Positions 1 to 7,580 of a stretch of 9,439 nt of DNA are shown here, one piece after another (within the stretch, counting starts at the first letter, position 1; the number at the start of each line of letters is the position of its first letter). The stretch is taken from assembly GCA_002353635.1 (NCBI GenBank), contig DEKA01000054.1, positions 6,481 to 15,919 of the forward strand, read 5' to 3'. The notes beneath the pieces are model-generated. The model saw only the letters and a program-made list of their open reading frames with translations, did no database searches and was not told the DNA's origin. The DNA is from Lachnospiraceae bacterium UBA2734 (GTDB taxonomy: Bacteria > Bacillota > Clostridia > Lachnospirales > Lachnospiraceae). The position numbers and the translations under genes were made by a program.

Positions 1-45
1 CCGATGCTGCTGTTTGAAAATGAAGCATCGGCTTCATTTTCAAAC
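1..45. repeat. Long perfect inverted repeat with an overlapping alternative stem
   Basis: Bases 12-26 and 31-45 are perfect reverse complements: a 15-bp stem closed by the 4-base loop ATCG. On the plus strand the stem is followed by TTTT, so it could act as a weak intrinsic terminator for plus-strand transcription. On the minus strand, the direction of every gene here, no U-tract follows, so it is not a convincing terminator for the lipoprotein gene that ends 71 bases away. Bases 1-7 (CCGATGC) also pair perfectly with 25-31 (GCATCGG), which overlaps the loop and the top of the long stem, so the two folds exclude each other. The repeat structure is seen directly; any role is inference. Confidence 0.7.
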
Positions 46-116
46 TTTTCTCTCTCCCCTTGACTCTTCACTTCATCTTTCTGAACTGACTGGCAGAATA
101 TGCCGGTCACTATTTT

Positions 117-1115
117 CTACTGGTATATCGTGCCCACTGCTTCCATCTCCCCAATCTTCGCGGAGATATCCGTCGAGACATCTTTGAGATAGAGGTCCGC
201 CGAGGAATAGATGCCGTACTCGCCGGCCGCCGCCTTCAGCGTACTGTTCGAGAGGGCGATGTTGCCCTTGCCCTTCTTACCAGACTTGGAGGACTTTACG
301 GCGCTTTTCTTTGCCGTGATCGTAAGGTTCGCGTTCCGGATGCCAACGCCATCGTTTCCGCGGATTCCGTCGCGCTTAGCCTGAATCTCCAGATTGGCGC
401 CGCACACCTTCACCGTGTCCTTGCTGTGCACGCCGTCCTTGTAATCTCCCTTGATGGTGAGCTGCCCGCCCCCGTTGAAGGACAGAGGCGCTGTGGAGAA
501 GACGCAGGCGTTTTCATCCGCACTTTCATCCGTGTAGCTTCCGTCCTCGAGGCTGTTCTGCGTGTCGTCTCTGGATGTGATGATGACCTTGGATGCGCTG
601 ACGACATCGACGGCGCACTCCGTCATTGCCTTCACCGAGGCGTTGTCCAGAATGAGCTGCACAGCCTGATCCTGTGCATCGATCACGATGCTGCCCTGAA
701 GGGTGCCTGTCAGCGTGTAGGCCCCTGGATCTGTGATGGAGAGTGTCCCGTTTACAGAAGAGAGATCCACTGCCTTCTCCGGCGAGAGCGCAACTGTTCC
801 AAGATCAGCATCGGTGAGAGCGAGCCTCTGGGAGAAACCAGCATTCTGTACTGCTTCTGCCTCTGCGCCGGCATTCTGTGCTGTGCTTCCCGTGCTGCCT
901 GACACTGCAGATCCGTCCGCACCGCTTCCCTGCCTGTCATTTTCTTCCCCGCTGCTCTTCCCGGACAGTTGACCGTCATCCGCCGCGCTCTGCGTGAAGT
1001 TCAGATCAGAGAGATGAAAGCCCGAGCAGCCGGTGAGCGAAACACACACAATGCCCGCGCAGGCAAGCATTCCCGCGAGCCTCCCGTAACAGCTGAATTT
1101 TCTTTTTCCATCCAT
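117..1115 (-). CDS. Cthe_2159-type carbohydrate-binding surface lipoprotein
   Basis: This is a predicted 332-residue exported lipoprotein that probably binds polysaccharide at the outer face of the membrane. The signal peptide has a basic start (DGKRK), a hydrophobic stretch at about residues 13-27 and a lipobox LTGC with Cys30 as the lipidation site. Residues 40-92 are a low-complexity Gly/Ser/Ala/Asp/Glu linker. From about residue 100 to the end there are short repeating strands (for example GSIVIDA, GGQLTIKGDYKDGVHSKD, KRDGIRGNDGV) characteristic of the Cthe_2159 / DUF4353 right-handed beta-helix family, whose founding member binds acidic and cellulosic polysaccharides. The frame stays open further upstream to an ATG ending at 1220, but the start at 1115 is preferred: it begins the signal peptide directly and has GGAGG 11 bases upstream. 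The gene lies 128 bases after the CotH-family gene with no terminator seen between, so co-transcription is likely. The family assignment is by recognition; the ligand is unknown. Confidence 0.82.
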   Translation of the reverse strand: MDGKRKFSCYGRLAGMLACAGIVCVSLTGCSGFHLSDLNFTQSAADDGQLSGKSSGEENDRQGSGADGSAVSGSTGSTAQNAGAEAEAVQNAGFSQRLALTDADLGTVALSPEKAVDLSSVNGTLSITDPGAYTLTGTLQGSIVIDAQDQAVQLILDNASVKAMTECAVDVVSASKVIITSRDDTQNSLEDGSYTDESADENACVFSTAPLSFNGGGQLTIKGDYKDGVHSKDTVKVCGANLEIQAKRDGIRGNDGVGIRNANLTITAKKSAVKSSKSGKKGKGNIALSNSTLKAAAGEYGIYSSADLYLKDVSTDISAKIGEMEAVGTIYQ

Positions 1116-1126
1116 CTGTTCCCAAT

Positions 1127-1131
1127 CCTCC
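1127..1131 (-). promoter_or_regulatory. Ribosome binding site of the lipoprotein gene
   Basis: The minus strand reads GGAGG here, 11 bases before the ATG at 1115. The spacing is slightly long, but no comparable site precedes the upstream in-frame ATGs at 1169 and 1220. This supports the shorter start, which also begins directly with the signal peptide. Confidence 0.6.
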
Positions 1132-1243
1132 CTCTTTTCCTGCGCTCTGATTTCCGATGAAATTCCCATCGTTTTCTGCGTTAACTGCACTCCGATCCTT
1201 AAGAATATTTCGACGGCCATCGCGCTTAGTCACGAACGACACT

Positions 1244-3859
1244 TCAGTCCTTCTCCATCTCCTCTTCCATATATGGGATAATATACTGCGCTCTGTCCTT
1301 GAAGAACTGCTCGTAGAACGAATACGAATCCGCCGTCTTCGTCACCATCGAGATATCCTTGCGGTCCTCCAGCATCTTCTCCAGGAAAGTCCTGTTGTCC
1401 TGAAGGAGTCCCAGCACCCGCGTACTGTCGAACTCTTTTCCCGCCATGTCCAGAAAAGTCTTCCGGAAATCTTCCCGGAACTGCGCATTCTTCATCAGCG
1501 CACTGAACAGCTCCTGTTCGTCGATCACGGACGCAAAGGCCGGCTGCAGCGTAAAGGTATTCTTCTGCGCCTTCTCGGAGACGCCGTTTTTCGCCGCATC
1601 GTCCCACTCCATGGCATCGAGGTCATACAGTGCGGGGCGCCATCTCCCATCTCCGTACCCGTCATCCGTCTTTATGCGCGCACGCCACCACACAGTGTTC
1701 TTGTTCTCCGTGAAGTCCGTGTTGTCAATGTAGATGTTCGCGGCCATGTACTCAATATAACTCTGGATGTCCATGATCTTGTTCAGACCCTCGTATGCCG
1801 CATCGTCCGAGAGGTCATGCGTCCTGATGTAATCGTAGAGGTCGCTGCGCAGCGCGTACTGCTCCTCGAGAGAATTCTGCTCCGTGACCAGCTCAAGATT
1901 CCCCTTCTGTATCCCGTACCTCTGCTCAAAATACCGGTCGTCGTACTTCTCCATCAGATAAACAGTATACCAGTATTCGCCGTTCAGAAAGACAGTCACC
2001 GGCACGGCGTGCTGCACCGCGAACGAGCGGTCCTGCACCAGCTCCTGGCAGAAGCCGTCCGCAAAGCCGTCCCGCAGCACCGCCTTATGGCTGTACACAT
2101 CATCCCCAAAGAGCTTCTCTTTGAAAACACTGCTGCCGTCGTACGACTTTCTCGCATAGAGGGAAAACCTCTTCAGCGCCTGTCCCCTCGCGGAGGAGCC
2201 GCTGATGCGAAGGCCGATATTTTCCTGAAAATCACTCTGCCCCTGGCTGATGTTCTGCAGATCGCCGTCTCCCGATCCCCAGTGGAATTCAAGAGAGGCC
2301 GGCGCCTCCATCTCCCTGCCTCCCTTCTGAAAATTAGCCTGCGGCAGGTCATCTCCGCTCTTCCCGGCCTTCAGTGCATCATCATATGCTTTGCCGGTGA
2401 CATAGATGCCGCTCTCGTCGTTCCAGAGAAGATCCGGATCCGTGACGAGGGAGATCACATTCTGATCCCTGTATTCGTCCTTTCCAATCCAATATGTCTC
2501 TGTGCGGACACGGCTCTTGTCTCCCCGCGCGTCCACAGCGAGTGCCCGAATGACAAAAGCCTTTTCGACTGGCGTCTCATCCGGCTCATAGTTGCCGATC
2601 CAGTAGGCCTCGACATTCTTTTTGCTGCGCCAGATGTTCGCCTCGCTGCTCCTGTCGTAGATATAGACGGGCTCCGCATAGACGTATGTCGTGCCGACAT
2701 TGCCCTCGGTGACCTTCACGTCCTTCGAATAGGCCACCGCCTTCTCCGGATCGGGAATGCTCCCATCAAGGGTGAAATAGATCGTTGTTCCCTTCTCTGC
2801 CTTCAGCTTCAGATAGAAGGGATCGTCATAATAGCCGCCCTCCTTATCGGGAGAGGGCTCTTCTACCTTCTGCGCATCCGGATCATTCACCTTTCCAGGC
2901 GTCGGCACCTCTTCGATGTACGTCCTGCCCTGAAGGCTCTGCACGGGCGCGGTTTTCCCGCTCTGTCCGTCGTTATTTTCATTGGATACTGCCTGCACCG
3001 ATTCCGTGCTGCTGCCGGAATCTCCGCTCCCTGCGATTCCTGCCGGGCCCCCTGCATCTCCTCTCTGTACATCTCCTGCCGGATAAAGTGCCAGCGACCT
3101 GTCTGTCTGCGGTTCAAAGTTCTCGATCCCGTCAGTGATCTCACCGTCACAGGCAAGATAAAGAGACACCGTATTATCCGGCTTGATATGCAGGTCCGGC
3201 TTCCCGTCCTCATCAATCTGCACGAGAATATACCCCTTCGCGGGGATCACCTGATCATCCAGCGGGTACTTGTCCGTGTACTGCGGATCATTGGTAAAGG
3301 CAAAGGAAGACAGTTCACAAGGGAGGATCCCGGGGTTGTACAGCTCTGCGTAATTCTCCAGCGTGTCATACCGATCAATTCCAAAGCTCCGGTCATCCGG
3401 ACAGATCTCGCTGATCACAACCTGCCGCGGAATGTCCAGACAGATTTTCGCAAGGACTGCCGCAAAAATTCCGCCCAGCGCGAAGAAAAGGACCGGCCCC
3501 ATCCTGTACAGGTGCGGAGCCCTGCCGGGATCAGGCGTACCTCCAAAGAGCGGTGCAAGGAGGAGCAAGAGCCCCATAACCAGCATCTCGCCCGCCATTG
3601 CGGCAGGAACAAAGAGCATGGTCTGACAGATCACGCCGCCGCTTCTGAAGAGAAGAAATGTATGCAGGATATTGAAATGATGGAATACGAGGTACTGCGC
3701 TGCGATCACTGATCCGCTGAAGAAAAAGGCGGCCAGCGCAAAAAGAGCGGCCGCGCGCAGAATCCATCTGTGCTGCTGCCGGATGCCGTAAAAAAGAGCG
3801 GTATGTACAAGCCAGAAAACTGGCGGAACAATCAGTGCACTCAGTGCTGCCATCATCAT
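1244..3859 (-). CDS. Membrane-anchored CotH kinase family protein with lamin-tail and chitobiase-like domains
   Basis: A protein of 871 residues. Four hydrophobic helices come first (about 5-25, 34-55, 79-105, 120-141). The basic loops (IRQQHRW and PGRAPHLYR) place the N-terminus and the large C-terminal part outside. Residues 147-250 resemble a lamin-tail domain (VVISEI, YAELYNPG, PAKGYILVQID). Residues 263-305 are a Gly/Ser/Asn linker. Residues 340-455 look like a chitobiase/Fn3-like domain (GTTIYFTLDGSIPDP, FVIRALAVD). The CotH kinase fold fills about 465-865, with ISGSSARGQALKRF at 552-565, NGEYWYTVYLMEKYD at 626-640 and the acidic motif YDLD at 745-749. Bacillus CotH is an atypical protein kinase that phosphorylates coat proteins. 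The substrate here is unknown, and a cell-surface role is inferred from topology and the lipoprotein gene that follows. Three ATG codons occur in a row at the start; the only Shine-Dalgarno-like word, AGGA at 3872-3875, is weak and 12 bases away. Translation start and expression are therefore uncertain. Confidence 0.85.
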   Translation of the reverse strand: MMMAALSALIVPPVFWLVHTALFYGIRQQHRWILRAAALFALAAFFFSGSVIAAQYLVFHHFNILHTFLLFRSGGVICQTMLFVPAAMAGEMLVMGLLLLLAPLFGGTPDPGRAPHLYRMGPVLFFALGGIFAAVLAKICLDIPRQVVISEICPDDRSFGIDRYDTLENYAELYNPGILPCELSSFAFTNDPQYTDKYPLDDQVIPAKGYILVQIDEDGKPDLHIKPDNTVSLYLACDGEITDGIENFEPQTDRSLALYPAGDVQRGDAGGPAGIAGSGDSGSSTESVQAVSNENNDGQSGKTAPVQSLQGRTYIEEVPTPGKVNDPDAQKVEEPSPDKEGGYYDDPFYLKLKAEKGTTIYFTLDGSIPDPEKAVAYSKDVKVTEGNVGTTYVYAEPVYIYDRSSEANIWRSKKNVEAYWIGNYEPDETPVEKAFVIRALAVDARGDKSRVRTETYWIGKDEYRDQNVISLVTDPDLLWNDESGIYVTGKAYDDALKAGKSGDDLPQANFQKGGREMEAPASLEFHWGSGDGDLQNISQGQSDFQENIGLRISGSSARGQALKRFSLYARKSYDGSSVFKEKLFGDDVYSHKAVLRDGFADGFCQELVQDRSFAVQHAVPVTVFLNGEYWYTVYLMEKYDDRYFEQRYGIQKGNLELVTEQNSLEEQYALRSDLYDYIRTHDLSDDAAYEGLNKIMDIQSYIEYMAANIYIDNTDFTENKNTVWWRARIKTDDGYGDGRWRPALYDLDAMEWDDAAKNGVSEKAQKNTFTLQPAFASVIDEQELFSALMKNAQFREDFRKTFLDMAGKEFDSTRVLGLLQDNRTFLEKMLEDRKDISMVTKTADSYSFYEQFFKDRAQYIIPYMEEEMEKD

Positions 3860-3877
3860 GAGAAACCGGGTTCCTAT

Positions 3878-3911
3878 AAAAACAGGCCGGCGCCGCTAGG
3901 ACTCCGACCTG
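3878..3911 (-). terminator. Intrinsic terminator after the 6S-like RNA
   Basis: On the minus strand the 8-base arm CAGGTCGG (3911-3904) pairs with CCGGCCTG (3890-3883), with one G-U pair, across a 13-base loop. Five T residues (3882-3878) follow immediately. The hairpin ends 18 bases before the first ATG of the CotH-family gene. It either ends the small RNA or controls read-through into that gene. Confidence 0.8.
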
Positions 3912-3935
3912 TCAAAGTATCCTTTATTAATACCC

Positions 3936-4109
3936 GAAACATCTTCCGCGCGTTGACTCCTAGCCAAAGCCAGGTGGGTGTCCTTAGCTCCTGCCTTTGC
4001 CTTCCCCTGACCATGACAGTTGCCTGCCGGGGGCGTGACAGCCGCGGAGCGCTCTTGAACTCCCGTTTAAAGTGAATGTAGGATCAAAAAAACGGAAGAC
4101 ACTTCAGGC
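3936..4109 (-). ncRNA. ssrS: 6S-like structured RNA
   Basis: The predicted RNA starts near 4109, 6-7 bases after the -10 box. The outer stem is 13 perfect or wobble pairs (4105-4093 with 3948-3936). A second stem pairs TTGATCCTA (4087-4079) with TAGGAGTCAA (3962-3953) with one bulged G. Unpaired strands of about 28 and 24 bases follow. The apical arm then begins with GCTCC (4050-4046) pairing GGAGC (3991-3987) and continues with a CCCC/GGGG helix. A single long hairpin of about 170 bases with a central bubble is the signature of 6S RNA, which mimics an open promoter and sequesters RNA polymerase holoenzyme. The stretch GCGCTCCGCGG near the bubble also recalls the known enterobacterial 6S sequence. 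The fold is seen directly; the family call is by recognition without a covariance search. Another clostridial RNA family or a cis-acting leader for the CotH gene remains possible. Confidence 0.65.
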
Positions 4110-4115
4110 AAATCG

Positions 4116-4144
4116 AGTATAGCAAAAGGCAGTTGGCCGCGCAA
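4116..4144 (-). promoter_or_regulatory. Sigma-A type promoter of the 6S-like RNA
   Basis: On the minus strand the -35 element is TTGCGC (4144-4139) and the -10 element is TATACT (4121-4116), separated by exactly 17 bases. The -10 box is a 5/6 match to consensus and the -35 keeps the TTG core. Transcription would begin around 4109-4105, right at the start of the outer stem of the RNA. The agreement between promoter and fold supports both calls. Confidence 0.7.
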
Positions 4145-4248
4145 GAAGGAAAGAGCCGGTACGCGGCGCATCTGCAAAGCCAATCCGCCGGCAAAACATC
4201 GAAGCCGCCGGGCTTGCTGTCAGTCAGAAGACAGGGGCTGCGCCCTCA
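4145..4248 (-). other. Intergenic stretch after the aminopeptidase gene, no clear terminator
   Basis: The region between the pepP stop codon and the 6S-like promoter holds only weak hairpins on the minus strand, for example CTGTC (4234-4230) with GACAG (4221-4217) across an 8-base loop, and CCGGC/GCCGG pairings further on. None is followed by a T-tract. No coding potential is apparent. Transcription from pepP may run into the RNA region or end by a factor-dependent route. Confidence 0.4.
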
Positions 4249-6165
4249 TCAGAACGGCGCGCACTGTTCCTTCAGCCACTTATTCTCGTCCTCATTAAGG
4301 AGCGGGGAGAGCTTGTCATACGTCTCTCTGTGGTAGTCATTCAGGAGCTTCTTCGTTTTCTGCGTGAGATACTGCGGATCAATGAGATCGCGGTCGAGCG
4401 GAACAAAGGTCAGCGGCCGGAAGCCAAGGAAGGTTCCGTCTGCCGTCGTCTCCTCCTCCACGCACTCGAGGATAGTCTCGATTCTGATGCCGTACTGCCC
4501 TGCCTTATACACACCCGGCTCATCCGAAACAACCATGCCGGGTGCAAACGGCGTGTGGTCTGCCGCATCTCTCTTCCTGTAGCGGATCGTCTGCGGTCCC
4601 TCGTGTACATTCAAAAGGTAGCCGATGCCGTGTCCTGTGCCGCACTTATAGTCCATGCCGACCTCCCACATGGGCTCTCTGGCAATGATGTCCAGTGCCA
4701 TACCGTCGCATCCCGCAAGGAATTTGCAGGCAAGGAGAGAGAGGTTGGAGTTGACGGTCAGCGTATAGCTCCTTCTCATATCCTCCGTCACAGGACCGAG
4801 GGCCATCGTCCTCGTGACATCCGTCGTGCCGCGCATGTAGTGTCCGCCGGAATCGACGAGGAGCATCCCTTCAGGCTTCACTGGATCTCCTGCGTAGCCC
4901 GGCTCATAGTGCATCATGGCCGCATTGGGGCCGTACGCCGAGATTGTCGGGAAGGAGAGACCGACAAAGTCTTTGATCTGCGCGCGCAGACCGTCGAGAT
5001 ACTTGGCTGCGCTTCCCTCTGTCATCGGGATTTTTCCCGCATTTTTCTTTACCCAGATGATGAATCTCGTCAGCTGGGCGGAGTCCTCGATATAGACCTC
5101 GCGGAAATTTCGCAGCTCCGTGGCGTTCTTCACTGCCTTCATGTAATCGACAGGACTGTTGGCCTCCACAATCTGAAGAGGAGCTGAACTGCCCTGTACT
5201 GCCTGTGTATCTGCCTTATGGGCTGCTGCAGGTTTGGCTTTGCTCTCTGCAGCGGCACTCTCCGCCGCGGATGCATTGTCCGCCGCCTCTGCAAGCCCTG
5301 CACGCACCGCCTCGTAAACGGTGTAGCTCGTAAAGGAAGGATCGAGAAGAACACTTCCCTTGTAAGGATACTCCCGCACAAAACGGGCGAAGTCCGCATA
5401 CTCCCGAAGTGTTATGCCCTTCTCATCAGCGTATGCGCGAAGTTCATCGCTCACCTCGCTCTTCTGGATGAACAGGTAAGCTCCATCCTCCGTGACAAAA
5501 GTATAAGAGAGCGCGACCGGATTGCACTCCACATCGCCGCCTCTGATGTTGAAGAGCCACATGATCTCATCGAGCTTGCTGGATGCGTAGTAACGGCAGC
5601 CGTGCTCCTTCATCACGCGGCGAAGCCGTGTCAGCTTGTCCCCGACAACCTCTCCCGCATATTTCTTCTCATCAAGGAGAAAAACAGGGTGGGAGGGCAG
5701 TGCCGGCCGATCCGTCCAGGCAAGGCCAGCCAGATCGAGGTCCGCGCGGATGGACACACCTCTTGCGGAGAGGATTCTCTCCATGGTAAGGCCCTTCTCC
5801 CGCATAATGCTCCTTCCGTCGAAGCAGAAGGTAATACCGGAGGGCACCTGCGAAGCGAGGAACTCCTCAACAGTCGGCACGCCAGACTCTCCCATCTTCT
5901 GAAGGGTGATGCCGGAACCTTCGATCTCTCTCTCCGCCTGGATGAAATACCGTCCGTCCACCCAGATGTCCGCCTCGTTCTCCATCACGATCAGCGTAGA
6001 ATTCTCGCCCGAGAATCCGCTGTAGTATTGAAGGGACTTGAAAAAGTCCGCGTTGTACTCCGAGCCGTGATAATCTGCAACCGTCATGAGGACGGCGCCC
6101 GCGCCGTTCTCTCTCATTACCTCCCGCAGCGCACTGATGCGCTGTGCATGCTCATTTACTGCCAT
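4249..6165 (-). CDS. pepP: Xaa-Pro aminopeptidase, three-domain M24B type
   Basis: A 638-residue metallopeptidase expected to remove the N-terminal residue from peptides with proline in second position, in the cytoplasm. Two creatinase-like N-terminal domains span about 1-135 and 140-340. The M24 pita-bread catalytic domain spans about 345-570, and a short C-terminal M24 extension ends the protein, as in the long eukaryote-like aminopeptidase P subfamily. All five dinuclear-metal ligands are visible: Asp438 (VDSG), Asp449 (TTDVTRT), His512 (GTGHGIG), Glu549 (SDEPG) and Glu563 (RIET). A 40-residue Ala/Ser/Lys-rich stretch at 291-330 sits between the second N-terminal domain and the catalytic domain and looks like an added flexible linker. 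The start at 6165 is chosen because GAAAGG lies 9 bases upstream and homology begins there; the frame stays open into the citrate synthase gene, but that part is its shadow. It lies 16 bases after the citrate synthase stop, so the two are co-transcribed. Confidence 0.93.
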   Translation of the reverse strand: MAVNEHAQRISALREVMRENGAGAVLMTVADYHGSEYNADFFKSLQYYSGFSGENSTLIVMENEADIWVDGRYFIQAEREIEGSGITLQKMGESGVPTVEEFLASQVPSGITFCFDGRSIMREKGLTMERILSARGVSIRADLDLAGLAWTDRPALPSHPVFLLDEKKYAGEVVGDKLTRLRRVMKEHGCRYYASSKLDEIMWLFNIRGGDVECNPVALSYTFVTEDGAYLFIQKSEVSDELRAYADEKGITLREYADFARFVREYPYKGSVLLDPSFTSYTVYEAVRAGLAEAADNASAAESAAAESKAKPAAAHKADTQAVQGSSAPLQIVEANSPVDYMKAVKNATELRNFREVYIEDSAQLTRFIIWVKKNAGKIPMTEGSAAKYLDGLRAQIKDFVGLSFPTISAYGPNAAMMHYEPGYAGDPVKPEGMLLVDSGGHYMRGTTDVTRTMALGPVTEDMRRSYTLTVNSNLSLLACKFLAGCDGMALDIIAREPMWEVGMDYKCGTGHGIGYLLNVHEGPQTIRYRKRDAADHTPFAPGMVVSDEPGVYKAGQYGIRIETILECVEEETTADGTFLGFRPLTFVPLDRDLIDPQYLTQKTKKLLNDYHRETYDKLSPLLNEDENKWLKEQCAPF

Positions 6166-6174
6166 TCCTTGCTG

Positions 6175-6180
6175 CCTTTC
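6175..6180 (-). promoter_or_regulatory. Ribosome binding site of the aminopeptidase gene
   Basis: The minus strand reads GAAAGG, 9 bases before the ATG at 6165, inside the 16-base gap after the citrate synthase stop. A second AAGGA word directly abuts the ATG and is too close to be useful. This site fixes the start against the much longer open frame that runs into the preceding gene. Confidence 0.6.
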
Positions 6181-6181
6181 T

Positions 6182-7564
6182 TTATCTTTCCCCAATCGGC
6201 TTATACGCCAGCATCGGCGAAACCGATTTGTATGCCGGACGGATGATCTTGCCGTTGTTGGCCAGCTCCTCCATCCTGTGTGCGCTCCAGCCGACGATCC
6301 GCGCCATCGCAAAGAGCGGTGTGTACAGCTCCATCGGCAGACCCAGCATATGATACACAAATCCGGAGTAGAAATCCACGTTCACGCAGACGCCCTTGTA
6401 CATATTGCGCTCATGGGCGATGATCTTCGGCGCGAGCTCCTCGACCTTTGCGTAGAGGCCGAACTCCTTCTCGTATCCTTCCGCCTCTGCGAGCTTCTCC
6501 ACAAACCCTCTGAAAATAACTGCTCTCGGGTCAGAGAGCGAATACACGGCATGTCCCACACCGTATATGAGGCCCTTGTGATCAAAAGCTGCCCCACGAA
6601 GGAGACGAAGAAGATAATCACTGATCTCCTCATCGTCGTTCCAGTCCTTCACTTCCTTCTTCATGTCCTCGAACATCTGCACAACCTTGATGTTGGCACC
6701 GCCGTGGCGGGGACCTTTAAGGGAGCCCAGTGCAGCCGCGATCGTCGAGTAGGTGTCCGTCTGTGTGGAGGTCACGACATGCGTCGTGAACGCGCTGTTG
6801 TTGCCGCCGCCGTGGTCCATATGCAGAACCAGACAGATATCGAGAATCTTGGCTTCGAGGTCTGTGAACTTCATGTCAGGGCGAAGAAGGTGAAGGATAT
6901 TCTCCGAGATACTGCCGTGATCGAGAGGCGGGTGGATGACAAGGCTCTTTCCCTTCTCATAGTGATTGTAGGCCTGATATCCATAGATGGAGAGCATGGG
7001 GAAGAGGCTGACGAGCTGCATGCTCTGCCGCATGACATTGGGGAGCGAGATGTCGTCTGCCCGATCGTCATAGGAGTAAAGCGTGAGAACGCTCCGCGCG
7101 AGCGTATTCATCATGTCGGACGAGGGCGCTTTCATGATGATGTCCCGCACAAAGCTGGTCGGCAGACTCCTGTAGAAGATCAGCCTGTCACAGAACTCCT
7201 TCAGCTCCTCTTTGTCAGGCAGAGAGCCGACGAGGAGCAGATAGGCGATCTCCTCGAAGCCGAACCGGTTCTCCTTCACGAATCCGTCAATGAGCTTCTC
7301 AATCGGATAGCCGCGGTAGTAGAGATGTCCATGATCCGGCACCTCTTTTCCGTCCACCATCTTCTTGGCGGTGATCTCACTGACATTGGTCAGGCCGGCG
7401 AGAACGCCCTTGCCATTCAGATCGCGAAGCCCCCGCTTGACATCATATTTGGTATAAAGAGACTGGTCCACAAGATCTGCCCGGTACGCCTCTTCAGCGA
7501 GTCTGGTGATCTCCGGGGTGATCTCCGAGTAGATATTGACTTCCTTCTCCGTTTCATTGTTCAT
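6182..7564 (-). CDS. gltA: Citrate synthase (Si type, citrate/2-methylcitrate synthase family)
   Basis: A 460-residue enzyme that condenses acetyl-CoA with oxaloacetate to give citrate and CoA in the cytoplasm. In a clostridial anaerobe this mainly serves the oxidative branch leading to 2-oxoglutarate and glutamate (inference). The catalytic triad is visible: His251 (MDHGGGNNS), His338 (YGVGHAVY) and Asp397 (NVDFYSG), with the substrate-contacting segment GPRHGGAN at 284-291 and the DPRA motif after His338. The length suits the longer Firmicute form. The frame is open upstream to an ATG at 7639, but the start at 7564 has an excellent AAGGAGG 9 bases away. No methylcitrate-cycle genes (prpB, prpD) are nearby, so citrate rather than 2-methylcitrate is the likelier product, though the family contains both. 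It is followed 16 bases later by pepP in one operon; no aconitase or isocitrate dehydrogenase gene is in the window. The locus could equally be named citZ. Confidence 0.93.
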   Translation of the reverse strand: MNNETEKEVNIYSEITPEITRLAEEAYRADLVDQSLYTKYDVKRGLRDLNGKGVLAGLTNVSEITAKKMVDGKEVPDHGHLYYRGYPIEKLIDGFVKENRFGFEEIAYLLLVGSLPDKEELKEFCDRLIFYRSLPTSFVRDIIMKAPSSDMMNTLARSVLTLYSYDDRADDISLPNVMRQSMQLVSLFPMLSIYGYQAYNHYEKGKSLVIHPPLDHGSISENILHLLRPDMKFTDLEAKILDICLVLHMDHGGGNNSAFTTHVVTSTQTDTYSTIAAALGSLKGPRHGGANIKVVQMFEDMKKEVKDWNDDEEISDYLLRLLRGAAFDHKGLIYGVGHAVYSLSDPRAVIFRGFVEKLAEAEGYEKEFGLYAKVEELAPKIIAHERNMYKGVCVNVDFYSGFVYHMLGLPMELYTPLFAMARIVGWSAHRMEELANNGKIIRPAYKSVSPMLAYKPIGER

Positions 7565-7573
7565 GTGTATCGG

Positions 7574-7580
7574 CCTCCTT
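7574..7580 (-). promoter_or_regulatory. Strong ribosome binding site of the citrate synthase gene
   Basis: The minus strand reads AAGGAGG, a full match to the anti-Shine-Dalgarno core, 9 bases before the ATG at 7564. It decides the start over the upstream in-frame ATG at 7639. Confidence 0.85.

Noticed and set aside
1157..3712. An open reading frame of 851 codons on the plus strand opposite the CotH gene
   Set aside because: It is a shadow of GC-rich codon use. The sequence is rich in Arg, Leu and Ile without domains, and the minus-strand frame has clear family motifs throughout.
3878..4109. A known metabolite riboswitch (c-di-GMP, lysine, SAM, TPP, FMN, cobalamin types), SRP RNA, tmRNA or RNase P RNA in place of 6S RNA
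   Set aside because: None of the conserved core motifs of these families that I know is present, and the overall shape is one long hairpin with a central bubble.
3770..4336. Two short plus-strand open frames (3770-4075 and 4133-4336) across the non-coding middle region
   Set aside because: They overlap the structured RNA, its promoter and the ends of minus-strand genes. They have no ribosome binding site worth naming and no protein-like composition.
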